Program-made: the position numbers and the translations under genes | The notes under the pieces: model-generated | What the model was told of the DNA's origin: nothing | The model's input: the letters and a program-made list of their open reading frames with translations, nothing else | Databases searched by the model: none | Assembly: GCF_900167275.1 (NCBI RefSeq) | Contig: NZ_FUWX01000012.1 | Location: 1-64,000, forward strand | DNA from: Cetobacterium ceti | GTDB lineage: Bacteria; Fusobacteriota; Fusobacteriia; Fusobacteriales; Fusobacteriaceae | Direction of reading: 5' to 3' | Length of the DNA: 64,000 nt | Shown: positions 34,847-43,244 of the stretch, piece by piece | Layout of the letters: each line of letters starts with the position of its first letter | Position numbering within the stretch: the first letter of the stretch is position 1

Positions 34847-35474
34847 AAACTTTAAAAATGTAAATGCTATGTTTTCCCAATGTGTCAATGTAATAAGGGA
34901 AACCCTAAATAAAAATACCATTATCTCCATAGGTTTTTCAGGAGGGAAAACTCCTATTAAACTTTTTAAAATGCTAGCTCTTGCCCCTTTTCACTGGGAA
35001 AGAATACATATATTTTTAGTTGATGAAAGAAATGTTCCCTTAAATCATATGGATAGTAATTATTATAATTTAAAAATAAATTTATTAGATAAAATACATA
35101 TCCCTAAAAAAAATATTCATCATATTTATTACTTTGAAAATCCTAAGGATTCTCAAACTCTTTATGAGAAAAATTTAAAGGAGTTTTTTAAAAAAAATAT
35201 CTCCTTTGATATTATTTTTCTAGGAATGGGTAGCGATGGCCATACAGCCTCTCTTTTTTCCAAGGAGGATTTAAATAAAAAGGAGGTTGTAGTAACAACC
35301 TCCTCTCCTAATCACTCCCATAATAGAATATCCCTAGGAATAGACACTATTAATAATTCTAAAAGAAATATTCTTCTTTTAACTAGGGATAAAATCCCAA
35401 CCTTTGAAAATATCAATAGCTCAAATAAACCTATAACCTATGTGAAGCACTTAGAGGTATTTATTGAACTTTAA
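34836..35474 (+). CDS. pgl: 6-phosphogluconolactonase (DevB/SOL family)
   Basis: The enzyme hydrolyses 6-phosphogluconolactone. Family motifs are SIGFSGGKTPIKLFKMLA, WERIHIFLVDERNVPLNHMDSNY and FLGMGSDGHTASLF. About 212 residues. The ATG at 34836 lies inside the end of zwf (11-nt overlap) with AAAGGTGGAATC before it. The three genes complete the oxidative pentose phosphate branch and give NADPH. The 3' end overlaps the convergent MATE gene by 14 nt. Confidence 0.95.
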   Translation: MKIKNFKNVNAMFSQCVNVIRETLNKNTIISIGFSGGKTPIKLFKMLALAPFHWERIHIFLVDERNVPLNHMDSNYYNLKINLLDKIHIPKKNIHHIYYFENPKDSQTLYEKNLKEFFKKNISFDIIFLGMGSDGHTASLFSKEDLNKKEVVVTTSSPNHSHNRISLGIDTINNSKRNILLLTRDKIPTFENINSSNKPITYVKHLEVFIEL

Positions 35475-36801
35475 AACTTTTTATTCTTTTATATGTGGAA
35501 ACTAGGATGGCTAGAGCAACTATTGTATCTGTGACAGGAAAGGCCATCCAAACTCCATTAGCACCTATAAAATAGGATAAAATATATACCAATGGAATAT
35601 TTAATACTCCTATTCTTATAAAGAAATATCTAGTTGCAATTTTATTCTCCTTCATAGACTGGAAAAAATTATTACAAGCTAAAAATATTGCAGTAGAACA
35701 CATCATTACTAAGTTTATTTTCATAGCATTTGCTGTATAATTAATAAGTTCCATATCATTTTTCACAAAAACTCCAACTATGGTTTTGGCATCTAAAAAC
35801 ATAATAATAACCATAGATAGAGCTATAGTTATAACTGTTTTCAATTGCACTTTTAAAACTTCAACTAATCTTTCATAATTTTTAGCCCCATAGTTATAGG
35901 ATATAATTGCAGCTGTTCCCTGATTAAATCCTTGCATACTGGTATTTATAACTCCTCTTACTATGGATATTATCCCTATGGCAGCAGTGGCTAAATCCCC
36001 TCCATATATTCCCGCTTTTTTATTAGTTACTATTACTAATACCGATTGAAGAAGTTGATTATAAAATCTAGGACTTCCTATTTTAAAAACCTCTTTTAGT
36101 ATGGAAAAATTTATCTTTAAATTCTCTATTCTTAATTTAACCACATCTGATCTTATAAAATAAAAAACTATATAGATAGCACTTAAAGCCGTAGCTATAA
36201 AGGTTGCCATGGATGCTCCTAATATTCCCATGGATAGTTTAAAGATAAATATATAATCTAAAATTATATTTAAAAATGCTGTGAATATATTTACACCCAT
36301 AGCAGTTATTGGATCTCCTATTCCCCTTATAAGAGTGGATTGACCTAAAATTATTTGAAATACTGTTATAGGTATTATAAACTTTGTATAATCCTTTGCA
36401 TCTTGAAAATTACTACTACTAGCTCCCATAAGAAGAAGAATTTTATCGTTGAACATATATAAAATCCCAGAAAGAAATACTCCCACAATAAGTATCCATA
36501 AAAAACTACTTCCTAAAACCTTTTCTGCCCTATCTCTATTTCCCTTACCAAGTTCTACCCCTGAAATAATAGCTACCCCTGAAAATAAAAAATTCACACT
36601 ATTTATTATCATCATATATGGAAACACTATAGCAATTGCACTCATTCCTCCACGACCTGCAACTTGCCCTATGAAATATCTATCTGTTAATACACAGAGC
36701 ATTCCAATTATTGCCCCAATAGATGAAGGGATACTAAATTTTAAAATTGTCCCTAATACTCCCCGCTTTTCAAATTCTAAAGCTAAATTTTCATTTCTCA
36801 A
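35461..36801 (-). CDS. MATE-family multidrug/cation exporter
   Basis: The ~446-residue protein has 12 hydrophobic helices and MATE marks such as ILKFSIPSSIGAIIGMLCVLTDRYFIGQVAG and, in the second half, QGFNQGTAAIISYNYGAKNYERL. Members expel drugs or organic cations with Na+ or H+. The start is uncertain. A TTG at 36801 has GGGGGAAAAATTA before it; an ATG at 36816 has no site; the frame stays open to 36915 but the extra residues do not look like MATE. No local regulator is seen. Confidence 0.88.
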   Translation of the reverse strand: MRNENLALEFEKRGVLGTILKFSIPSSIGAIIGMLCVLTDRYFIGQVAGRGGMSAIAIVFPYMMIINSVNFLFSGVAIISGVELGKGNRDRAEKVLGSSFLWILIVGVFLSGILYMFNDKILLLMGASSSNFQDAKDYTKFIIPITVFQIILGQSTLIRGIGDPITAMGVNIFTAFLNIILDYIFIFKLSMGILGASMATFIATALSAIYIVFYFIRSDVVKLRIENLKINFSILKEVFKIGSPRFYNQLLQSVLVIVTNKKAGIYGGDLATAAIGIISIVRGVINTSMQGFNQGTAAIISYNYGAKNYERLVEVLKVQLKTVITIALSMVIIMFLDAKTIVGVFVKNDMELINYTANAMKINLVMMCSTAIFLACNNFFQSMKENKIATRYFFIRIGVLNIPLVYILSYFIGANGVWMAFPVTDTIVALAILVSTYKRIKSFKVQ

Positions 36802-36908
36802 TAATTTTTCCCCCATATATTTATATATTTTCTTAGTACCTATCTTAATATATTTATTGTATAATTTCCATAGAAATATTGATATTATCCAATTAATCGA
36901 AAGAAGGT

Positions 36909-37088
36909 TTGACAAAAAAGGATCGTTCCATTTCTATTACACGTTTATCTGAAAATCTATTTTTTCTTGAAGAGGATGGATTTAAAATAAGAACTTTTGA
37001 AGATTTAGATAAACATCAACTTGTAAAATTAAGTAAAAAGCTAAAAGATATTGAATTTCCTAGAAGTAACATTCTCTATGTAAAATAA
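36909..37088 (+). CDS. Small ORF of unknown function, possibly a gene remnant
   Basis: The frame gives 59 residues from a TTG at 36909 (or begins upstream without ATG, open from 36897). The translation, for example SENLFFLEEDGFKIRTFEDL and KKLKDIEFPRSNILYVK, has a natural composition, and an intrinsic terminator follows 7 nt after the stop. No good start codon with properly spaced Shine-Dalgarno is present (AAGAAGG ends 1 nt before the TTG). It may be the tail of a decayed gene. No family recognised. Confidence 0.45.
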   Translation: MTKKDRSISITRLSENLFFLEEDGFKIRTFEDLDKHQLVKLSKKLKDIEFPRSNILYVK

Positions 37089-37094
37089 TAATAC

Positions 37095-37127
37095 AAAAGG
37101 CCATACCTTTATTGGTATGACCTTTTT
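37095..37127 (+). terminator. Terminator after the small ORF at 36909
   Basis: AAAAGG and CATACC pair with GGTATG and CCTTTT, with a single-base mismatch between the two helices and a T-run after. Confidence 0.75.
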
Positions 37128-37149
37128 ATTTTAGCTATACAATATATTA

Positions 37150-38838
37150 TTAATCATAATACATAGTATCTTTTATCCCTTTTTTTCTTAATTTTATTAC
37201 CATTTTATCAAGAAAACCTCTCCATATTTTTTTAAACCAATTCATTTTTCCAAACCATTTAACTAATGTAGGACTTGTTAAATAATATATTTTTATAAAA
37301 ATACACCCATATAATCTCTTTGAAAGAATATCATCTCTAAAACGTCTAAGTACCCAAACCTCTGGACAATCATATGAACCATATATAGAAGTAGCAATAT
37401 AACATCCTCTATTTGAAGTTGTAGAAGAATTTGAAGTTGTGGAAGACATATTTAAAATATTTCTTACATTATTAAAAAATGGATTAAAGCGTTCGTATAT
37501 TTTAGGATAATGAGTTCGGATAAGCTCTATAGAATTTTGAATATCTTTTCTATATTCTCTATTTAGACTATCACTTCCATTTTTAAATTCTTTATCATTA
37601 TTTTCTACTAAAGCACAAATACACTGCTTAAGTCCATTTGAAATACGTAAATTATCAATCATTTTATATAATTCTCTTACAAATAGCAATTGTTTCTTTA
37701 AATCACTTTCAATTGCATCATATATTTCTTTTTGCTCTAAATATAATGGCTGATATTTCAATCTAATTTTTTCAAGAGAAGTTTTAACTTGTTCTAAAAT
37801 ATCAAGATTTGTACTATCTAATATCAAACCAATCAATTTTATATTTTCTTCTCTTTGCTCTTTATTTTGCTCCGTTCCATGCATATAAAATAATATTGGT
37901 CCCTTTATAGGTCCGTAAAGAGATTCATCATTCATAAAAATATCTGTCATACTATATAAATTTGACAAATCAAGAATTTTTTTTATATCTGGATTTGTGG
38001 GATCTAAATCTACAGATAATCTTAATACTTCTGAAGCTAAATCATATAATTTAATTTCATGAATTTGATATCCTAATTTCGCTAATTTCCATGAAATATA
38101 TTTTTTCGAATCTTCATCTAAAGGTATAATTTTCTTTAGATCTCTAATAACTTTTTGGACTCCATGTTTATCATTTTTAAAAACATAGCACTCTATCAAT
38201 TGTGTCAATGAATAAAAATCATCAAAATCTAAAGAATTATCTCTGTAAATTTCTTTTTCTAAAAATTTTATAGCCTTATCTGTATTATCTTGGTCAATAT
38301 ATAAATAAACTATTGCGTTTATTGCCGAAGGATTTGAGAAATCAATACTATATGCTTTGAGATAAACTTTTTCTGCTTCTGAATATTGTTTTTTTTCTTT
38401 GTATACATTTCCTAATTTTATATAATAATCTGCATTTTCTGGATATTCCTCTGTTAATCTTTTAAATTGTATTAAACTTTCTGAATATTTTTTTTGTATA
38501 TGTAACACTTCTCCAAGCATTTCACGAACATGGGCAATATCCTCTGCTATAATCAATATTTTTTTTAGGTCTTTTTCTGCTTGAATATAATTTTCATTTT
38601 CTATATTTTTTTTTGCATTTTCTTCAATTTTTTTTATTTCATCTCCATAAGAAAAATATATGTCATAATTTTTCCTGCTTTTTTCATCTTTTAAAGTATC
38701 GTAAGCTTCTCTTATTTCTTTATATTTTTGAGCTTCCTTTTCAGGAGGATATTTTCTTAAAAGTTTATTATATGCTTTTTTTATATCTGAAAATGTAGCA
38801 TCTTTATTAATTCCCAATATTTCATAAAAATTTCTCAT
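37150..38838 (-). CDS. J-like/TPR protein without HPD, with CFI-box-like C-terminus
   Basis: Residues 1-62 align with a J domain (FYEILGINKDATFSDIKKAY, then EIREAYDTLKDEKSRKNYDI), but the catalytic HPD is replaced by Pro31-Pro32-Glu33, so it should not stimulate an Hsp70 ATPase in the usual way. Residues ~70-300 form TPR-type helical repeats; ~300-470 are helical. After a Ser/Thr/Asn linker the last 84 residues (from 479) show CYIATSIYGSYDCPEVWVLR, RRFRDDIL, and FIKIYYLTSP, the pattern of the CFI-box C-terminal domain, whose role is unknown. It is the last gene of the Hsp70-paralogue operon; its ATG overlaps the stop of the preceding gene (ATGA). Confidence 0.82.
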   Translation of the reverse strand: MRNFYEILGINKDATFSDIKKAYNKLLRKYPPEKEAQKYKEIREAYDTLKDEKSRKNYDIYFSYGDEIKKIEENAKKNIENENYIQAEKDLKKILIIAEDIAHVREMLGEVLHIQKKYSESLIQFKRLTEEYPENADYYIKLGNVYKEKKQYSEAEKVYLKAYSIDFSNPSAINAIVYLYIDQDNTDKAIKFLEKEIYRDNSLDFDDFYSLTQLIECYVFKNDKHGVQKVIRDLKKIIPLDEDSKKYISWKLAKLGYQIHEIKLYDLASEVLRLSVDLDPTNPDIKKILDLSNLYSMTDIFMNDESLYGPIKGPILFYMHGTEQNKEQREENIKLIGLILDSTNLDILEQVKTSLEKIRLKYQPLYLEQKEIYDAIESDLKKQLLFVRELYKMIDNLRISNGLKQCICALVENNDKEFKNGSDSLNREYRKDIQNSIELIRTHYPKIYERFNPFFNNVRNILNMSSTTSNSSTTSNRGCYIATSIYGSYDCPEVWVLRRFRDDILSKRLYGCIFIKIYYLTSPTLVKWFGKMNWFKKIWRGFLDKMVIKLRKKGIKDTMYYD

Positions 38839-39332
38839 AACTCACCTCTCAACTTTAAATACTTTGTATATTTATAAAAAAATAATTCATTAATCTCTAT
38901 TAGTTCTTTTTTAGGTTTATCTCCTATTTCCAAAATTTGGCATGAAATTAATTTATTCAAATGAGATTTGAAAAAACTTAAAAATTCTTTTTTATTTAAA
39001 AGTTTTTTTGCCAATAAGCAGGCTAACATATCTGCATAGTCTTCTTTTTGAATATATCCCGATTTATCAAGAAGGAAATGAGCTATTTCATGAAGTACAA
39101 CAAAAAATTTTCCTGATTCTATATCTTTCTTGGGAATTGTTAATTCTATATTATTTAAATCTATATTGATACTTTTAAAGTCTATCCGACTTTCAACTGG
39201 AATTTTTACAAATTTTCCTAAAATATTTTTATCAATTTCTATTCCAGTGGACATTATTATTGAAACCCCATAACTTTTCCACATGAATTCTATAATATTT
39301 TTTAATATTTTGGAATAATTTGCTTCCATCAT
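38835..39332 (-). CDS. Small HExxH protein (ImmA/IrrE-like zincin)
   Basis: The 165-residue protein contains VVLHEIAHFLLDK (His81-His85), the zinc-binding motif of M78/ImmA-IrrE-type peptidases, with an acidic segment EDYADMLACLLAKKLL after it that could give the third ligand. It has no DNA-binding domain, unlike IrrE regulators. Start and stop both overlap neighbours by 4 nt, so translation is coupled to the chaperone genes. It may cleave an operon partner or clients; that is inference. Confidence 0.75.
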   Translation of the reverse strand: MMEANYSKILKNIIEFMWKSYGVSIIMSTGIEIDKNILGKFVKIPVESRIDFKSINIDLNNIELTIPKKDIESGKFFVVLHEIAHFLLDKSGYIQKEDYADMLACLLAKKLLNKKEFLSFFKSHLNKLISCQILEIGDKPKKELIEINELFFYKYTKYLKLRGEL

Positions 39333-40348
39333 TCCATCTCCTTTTTCAATTTTTCTACTTGTTTTTGAACTATTTTTATATATATTTCATATTCATTTTT
39401 CCCAGAATTTTGTAGATATTTCTCATAATTTTCTAACGCTTTTTCTTTAATATTTAACCTTTCATATGCGCGTGCTTTTTGAAAAATCATCTCTCTTTTT
39501 TTAAATTCTGGTAACCTATCAAAACTTATCACATTAAATATTTTTATAGCTTCTTTAAATTCTTTTTGCTTTATTCTTTTTAATGCCACGTTATATAATT
39601 CATCATTAGTAATTAATAAATTTTTATCTTGAAATTTAATTTCCTCTTGAATAGCTTTTATTTTTAAAATTTCTTTTTCTTTTTCGAGTAATTTTTTATT
39701 AAGAAATGCAATCTCTTCAGCTTTTATTTTTTTAGCAAAAGAATTTTCTATCTTTTCTTTATTTACAATTTTTTTCAAAAAATTATTTTGATAAATGATA
39801 CTGCTGAATCCTATAATAGCTAATATTGATGCTCCATATATAAATTTCTTTTTATCATTAAAACTTTTTTTAGCAAAATATAAATCTACTTTTCCTAAAA
39901 TTTCACTCGAATTATCAAGTAACTTTAATTTTTTATAATAAATTTGAGCTTTTCTTGTATCTTTTTTTCTCAAGAAAAAAATAACCGCCAAAGAATATAA
40001 TTCTGTATTTTTACAAATATTTTCAAGTTGTATTATTATCTCTTCTGTATTTGAATTAGTATTAGATTTTATATTTGAAATTAATTTATTGAATAATGGA
40101 ATATATCTATTTTTTATACTTTTTTCTAAATATTCCAAATATTCTATAATATTTTTTTCTTCTTTTATTTTTGATAATTTAAAAAAGATATGATATGCTT
40201 TATCAAATTCACCTTTAATACAACATAAAATCCCTAAAAACTTTTGATTTTCATATGATCTTGTATTCTGTAGCAATAACTGAGCATCACTTATTTTATT
40301 TTCATTCATCTTCAATATAGCTTCTTGATATCTATCTTTCTCTTGCAT
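39329..40348 (-). CDS. Membrane-anchored TPR/coiled-coil protein
   Basis: The 339-residue protein has TPR-like helices at residues ~5-150, one transmembrane segment (168-186, YGASILAIIGFSSIIYQNNF), a charged coiled coil (~197-240) and a TPR-like part at ~249-315. This gives a single-pass protein with helical-repeat domains on both sides, able to hold a chaperone near the membrane. No family name is assigned. It begins 3 nt after the Hsp70 paralogue stop. Confidence 0.7.
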   Translation of the reverse strand: MQEKDRYQEAILKMNENKISDAQLLLQNTRSYENQKFLGILCCIKGEFDKAYHIFFKLSKIKEEKNIIEYLEYLEKSIKNRYIPLFNKLISNIKSNTNSNTEEIIIQLENICKNTELYSLAVIFFLRKKDTRKAQIYYKKLKLLDNSSEILGKVDLYFAKKSFNDKKKFIYGASILAIIGFSSIIYQNNFLKKIVNKEKIENSFAKKIKAEEIAFLNKKLLEKEKEILKIKAIQEEIKFQDKNLLITNDELYNVALKRIKQKEFKEAIKIFNVISFDRLPEFKKREMIFQKARAYERLNIKEKALENYEKYLQNSGKNEYEIYIKIVQKQVEKLKKEME

Positions 40349-40351
40349 TTA

Positions 40352-41980
40352 TTACACCTCAAATAATAGATCTGTCAATGCTGCATCAAGCTTTTGTAAT
40401 TTTTCTTGATTCTCCTCCATTAAATTCATTTTCATCTCATCCAGTATTGAAGAAATTTTAATTTTATTTACTTCTGAAACTTTTTTTATTTTTTCTTCTG
40501 CCATATCTATTATCATCTTATAATCCGAATAATATGGTGAATTTTTATAATTAGTTTTTGTTGCCATATTATTATTATCATTCATTTCAATTATAATTTT
40601 TTTCTTATTTCCAGTGCTAATAATTTCTGCTTCAACTTCTAAAATATCATTCAAACTGTATCCAAAAGTTATTTTTATTTCTTCTGATCCTGCTTTATTT
40701 TCAGGTATTCCATCTATATCAAATTCAGCTAATAATACATTTTCCATTACTAATTGTCCCTCGCCTTGATATACTTCTATATGAACATTGGTCTGGTTAT
40801 CCGAACAAGTAGAATAGATTTCACTCTTAGAGCTTGGAAGACTTGAGTGCTTAGGAATAATTACAGAATAAACACCTGCCATCATCATTCCTTGATGAAC
40901 CCCTACACAACCAATCCCCAAAGAATAATTACATATATCTGTTACAATTAATCCCTCTTCTGAAGAAATTTCAAATGATTTAATTCCAGCTTGTACTCCT
41001 GCTCCTAAAACAACTACTTCTTGGGGATCGGCAAAACTTTTTACTTTATTTCCAAAAAGTTCTTTTAATTTGTTTTTTATTAATGGTATTCTCGTTGTCC
41101 CGCCTACAAGTAAAACAACTCCTATATCTTCAACTACAAGTTTTGCTTGTGATAAAGCATCATATATACATTTTATACTTTTCTCAACTAGTGGTGAAAT
41201 TAGTTCTTCGAATCTTTTTCTTTCCATATCAAAAATTACTTTATGACTTGGAATATTTAATTCTGCAACATGAAGTACAGAATAATCTTTTTTCATTTCT
41301 TCTACATCTATTTTTATATCTCTCAAAGTTAGATCATTTCTTTTCAATTCAGATAAAATATATTTTCCTAAAAGTTCATCTATATTTTTTCCACCCAAAT
41401 GATTATCTCCAGCTGTTGCCATAACATCTAAAATTCCCTCATCTAAATCTAAAATACTTACATCAAATGTTCCACCACCAAAATCGTATACAAGTATTTT
41501 TTGATTCTTATCCATATTTTCAAGTCCATATGCCATTGCGGCTGCCGTAGGCTCACTTATTATTCTTTCGACTTTAAATCCTGCCATTTCTCCAGCTTTT
41601 ATCGTTGCAGACTTTTGTGCACTAGTAAACATCGCGGGTACTGTTATTACAGCTTCATAAATTTCTTCGCCTAAATATTCTTCAGCATCATTCTTTAATT
41701 TTTTTAAAATTTCCGCTGAAATTTCTTCAGAAGTAAATTCTTTATTTCCTAAAGTTATTTTTCGATTTGTCCCCATTATTCTCTTTACTTCTTCAATTTT
41801 TTCTCCAACCACTCTTTTAGCAAGTTCTCCTACTATGATATTTCCAAACTTATCTACTGCTACCACAGAATCTGTTAATCTTTTCCCTTCAAGATTAGAA
41901 ATAATTTCTGGTTTTCCATTTTTTAAATAACTAATTGCTGACGTTGTTGTTCCTAAATCAATACCTACTATTCTCCCCAT
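40352..41980 (-). CDS. Hsp70 (DnaK) paralogue with shortened lid
   Basis: The ATPase domain is well kept: IVGIDLGTTTSAISYL (phosphate loop 1), [51 protein letters not shown] and VLLVGGTTRIPLI. The substrate-binding domain follows (~residues 375-480), and only ~60 residues of helical lid remain, so the protein has 542 residues against 606 for the DnaK at 54183. The usual acidic C-terminal EEVD-like/glycine tail is absent. It lies between a GrpE-like and a TPR membrane gene with no CIRCE nearby, so it is probably a dedicated chaperone, not the general one. GGAGGG precedes the ATG. Confidence 0.93.
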   Translation of the reverse strand: MGRIVGIDLGTTTSAISYLKNGKPEIISNLEGKRLTDSVVAVDKFGNIIVGELAKRVVGEKIEEVKRIMGTNRKITLGNKEFTSEEISAEILKKLKNDAEEYLGEEIYEAVITVPAMFTSAQKSATIKAGEMAGFKVERIISEPTAAAMAYGLENMDKNQKILVYDFGGGTFDVSILDLDEGILDVMATAGDNHLGGKNIDELLGKYILSELKRNDLTLRDIKIDVEEMKKDYSVLHVAELNIPSHKVIFDMERKRFEELISPLVEKSIKCIYDALSQAKLVVEDIGVVLLVGGTTRIPLIKNKLKELFGNKVKSFADPQEVVVLGAGVQAGIKSFEISSEEGLIVTDICNYSLGIGCVGVHQGMMMAGVYSVIIPKHSSLPSSKSEIYSTCSDNQTNVHIEVYQGEGQLVMENVLLAEFDIDGIPENKAGSEEIKITFGYSLNDILEVEAEIISTGNKKKIIIEMNDNNNMATKTNYKNSPYYSDYKMIIDMAEEKIKKVSEVNKIKISSILDEMKMNLMEENQEKLQKLDAALTDLLFEV

Positions 41981-42004
41981 TTTCCCTCCATAAATTGTTT
42001 TTTA

Positions 42005-42553
42005 TTAATTTACTACAACTTTTGCTATCCTAATAGTTTTCCCATCCTTTATATATCCTTGAGAAATAATCTCTTTTATAATATAGTTTTCTTTTTTTTC
42101 TAATTCTTCATTTAATATTTCATGATAATTGTGATTAAATGCTTCTCCAATTTTAGCTGTTTCTTCTAGATTATTTTTTCTTAGAAGTCCTTCAAGCTTT
42201 TTCTTCATAAGCTGTATAATTTCTTTATCTCTACTCTCTTTCATAAGAATATTAAGCGGCATATATATATCTATTGATTCAAATAATAAGTTATTCATTT
42301 TTCCTAATTCTCTATTAAGTCTGAAAATTTGTTTTTTTAATTCTTCGTTTTCTAAGTTAAGATTTAAAATTTCTTTTTGTAAATTATCCAATTTATTTTG
42401 CAAAATAAGACTACTTTTTCTTATTTCAATTTTTAATGAGTTTTCTACTTGATTGATGTCATTTGAGTCACTATTTCTTTCGCTAGCATTCTCTTGCATT
42501 TCTTCTGGAAATTTTTTTTCTTTGAACTTTAATAATTCTTTTTGAAAATCCAT
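42005..42553 (-). CDS. GrpE-like nucleotide exchange factor
   Basis: The ~182-residue protein has a long N-terminal helix/coiled coil (~residues 45-95, NKLDNLQKEILNLNLENEEL) and a C-terminal beta domain ending IIKEIISQGYIKDGKTIRIA, which matches the G-Y-...-R-A-V end of GrpE. It is divergent from the canonical GrpE at 56042. The ATG at 42553 is preferred; the TTG at 42568 lies before the Shine-Dalgarno GAGGGGAAG. It heads the accessory Hsp70 operon. Confidence 0.82.
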   Translation of the reverse strand: MDFQKELLKFKEKKFPEEMQENASERNSDSNDINQVENSLKIEIRKSSLILQNKLDNLQKEILNLNLENEELKKQIFRLNRELGKMNNLLFESIDIYMPLNILMKESRDKEIIQLMKKKLEGLLRKNNLEETAKIGEAFNHNYHEILNEELEKKENYIIKEIISQGYIKDGKTIRIAKVVVN

Positions 42554-42730
42554 TGCTTCCCCTCTCAATATTTTTTATAATTTTTACTTAAAATTAATTT
42601 TAATAAAATAAATCGTTCCAAAAAAATTTATTAATCTTTTATCTAGCACTTTTTATTTTCAAATCTGCCATAAAAAATTTCTTCACTATTCTATACCTCA
42701 TAAATTTAAAAAAAGCAAAAAAGAAAATAC
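42554..42730 (-). other. Non-coding stretch upstream of the accessory Hsp70 operon
   Basis: This AT-rich region must hold the operon promoter. A TTGAAA is present on the minus strand near 42660 but no well-placed -10 is convincing. There is no CIRCE (no TTAGCACTC/GAGTGCTAA pair), only a half-like AGTGCTAG. A 20-codon ATG frame (42639-42701) has no ribosome site. Confidence 0.5.
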
Positions 42731-42766
42731 AAAAAAGCCATACTGACAATGAAAGTCAGTATGGCT
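42731..42766 (-). terminator. Terminator of ssrA
   Basis: A perfect 12-bp stem AGCCATACTGAC/GTCAGTATGGCT with a 7-nt loop, followed on the minus strand by TTTTTT. Confidence 0.92.
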
Positions 42767-42823
42767 TACTATTTCAACAACTTCAAAATTTACTACAGTA
42801 AATCATTAGTTGGTGGATTCATT

Positions 42824-43171
42824 TGGTGGAGATGACGGGAATCGAACCCGTGTCCAAAATCACAAGCATCATAGGCTTCTACAAGCTTAGTTTGCTATTT
42901 TGTTTCGCACTAATTACTCCCGCAAACAGGGCTAATTAACGCTATCCTCTAAAATGTCCCCTAGAACTTAGAGAAATCGTTTAGGGTAATCTGTATATAA
43001 GTGACACCCAGACTGAACGCGCCTACAGAAGAGCATGATCAAGGGTGAGCTGACATTATGCAGCTAAAGCGTATTCGTTATTTCCATCTAAACGATGAGT
43101 TGGCCTCTCACAGCGACCATCCTGGCCTGCTACCTATAACCTTGTAACCCTGTCGAAACCTTTGCATCCCC
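42824..43171 (-). ncRNA. ssrA: tmRNA
   Basis: On the minus strand the 5' end GGGGATG pairs with CATCTCC before the encoded CCA (42824-42826), and the tRNA-like half has TTCGATTCCCG. GGTTTCGACAGGG is the conserved 5' segment. The tag frame near 43080 reads GGA AAT AAC GAA TAC GCT TTA GCT GCA TAA, giving a tag G-N-N-E-Y-A-L-A-A that ends in the ALAA degron. Length 348 nt, normal. tmRNA rescues stalled ribosomes with SmpB (47623). The 3' end faces the accessory Hsp70 operon, a position often used by integrative elements, though no att repeat or integrase is seen. Confidence 0.96.
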
Positions 43172-43190
43172 ATATTCTTTTTACATGATT

Positions 43191-43219
43191 ATTATAACAT
43201 ATGATTTTTTTTATCTCAA
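43191..43219 (-). promoter_or_regulatory. Promoter of ssrA
   Basis: On the minus strand -35 TTGAGA (43219-43214), 17 nt, extended -10 TGTTATAAT (core 43196-43191). Confidence 0.85.
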
Positions 43220-43244
43220 CTATCTTTTTTTTTATCTTTTTTTA

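Noticed and set aside
42639-42701. 20-codon ORF upstream of the GrpE-like gene
   Set aside because: No ribosome site and no associated terminator; unlike the leader at 32282 there is nothing to support translation.
42824-42850. Attachment-site repeat of the ssrA 3' end
   Set aside because: I looked for the TTCGATTCCCGTCATC segment elsewhere in 36000-48000 and did not see another copy; no integrase is present.
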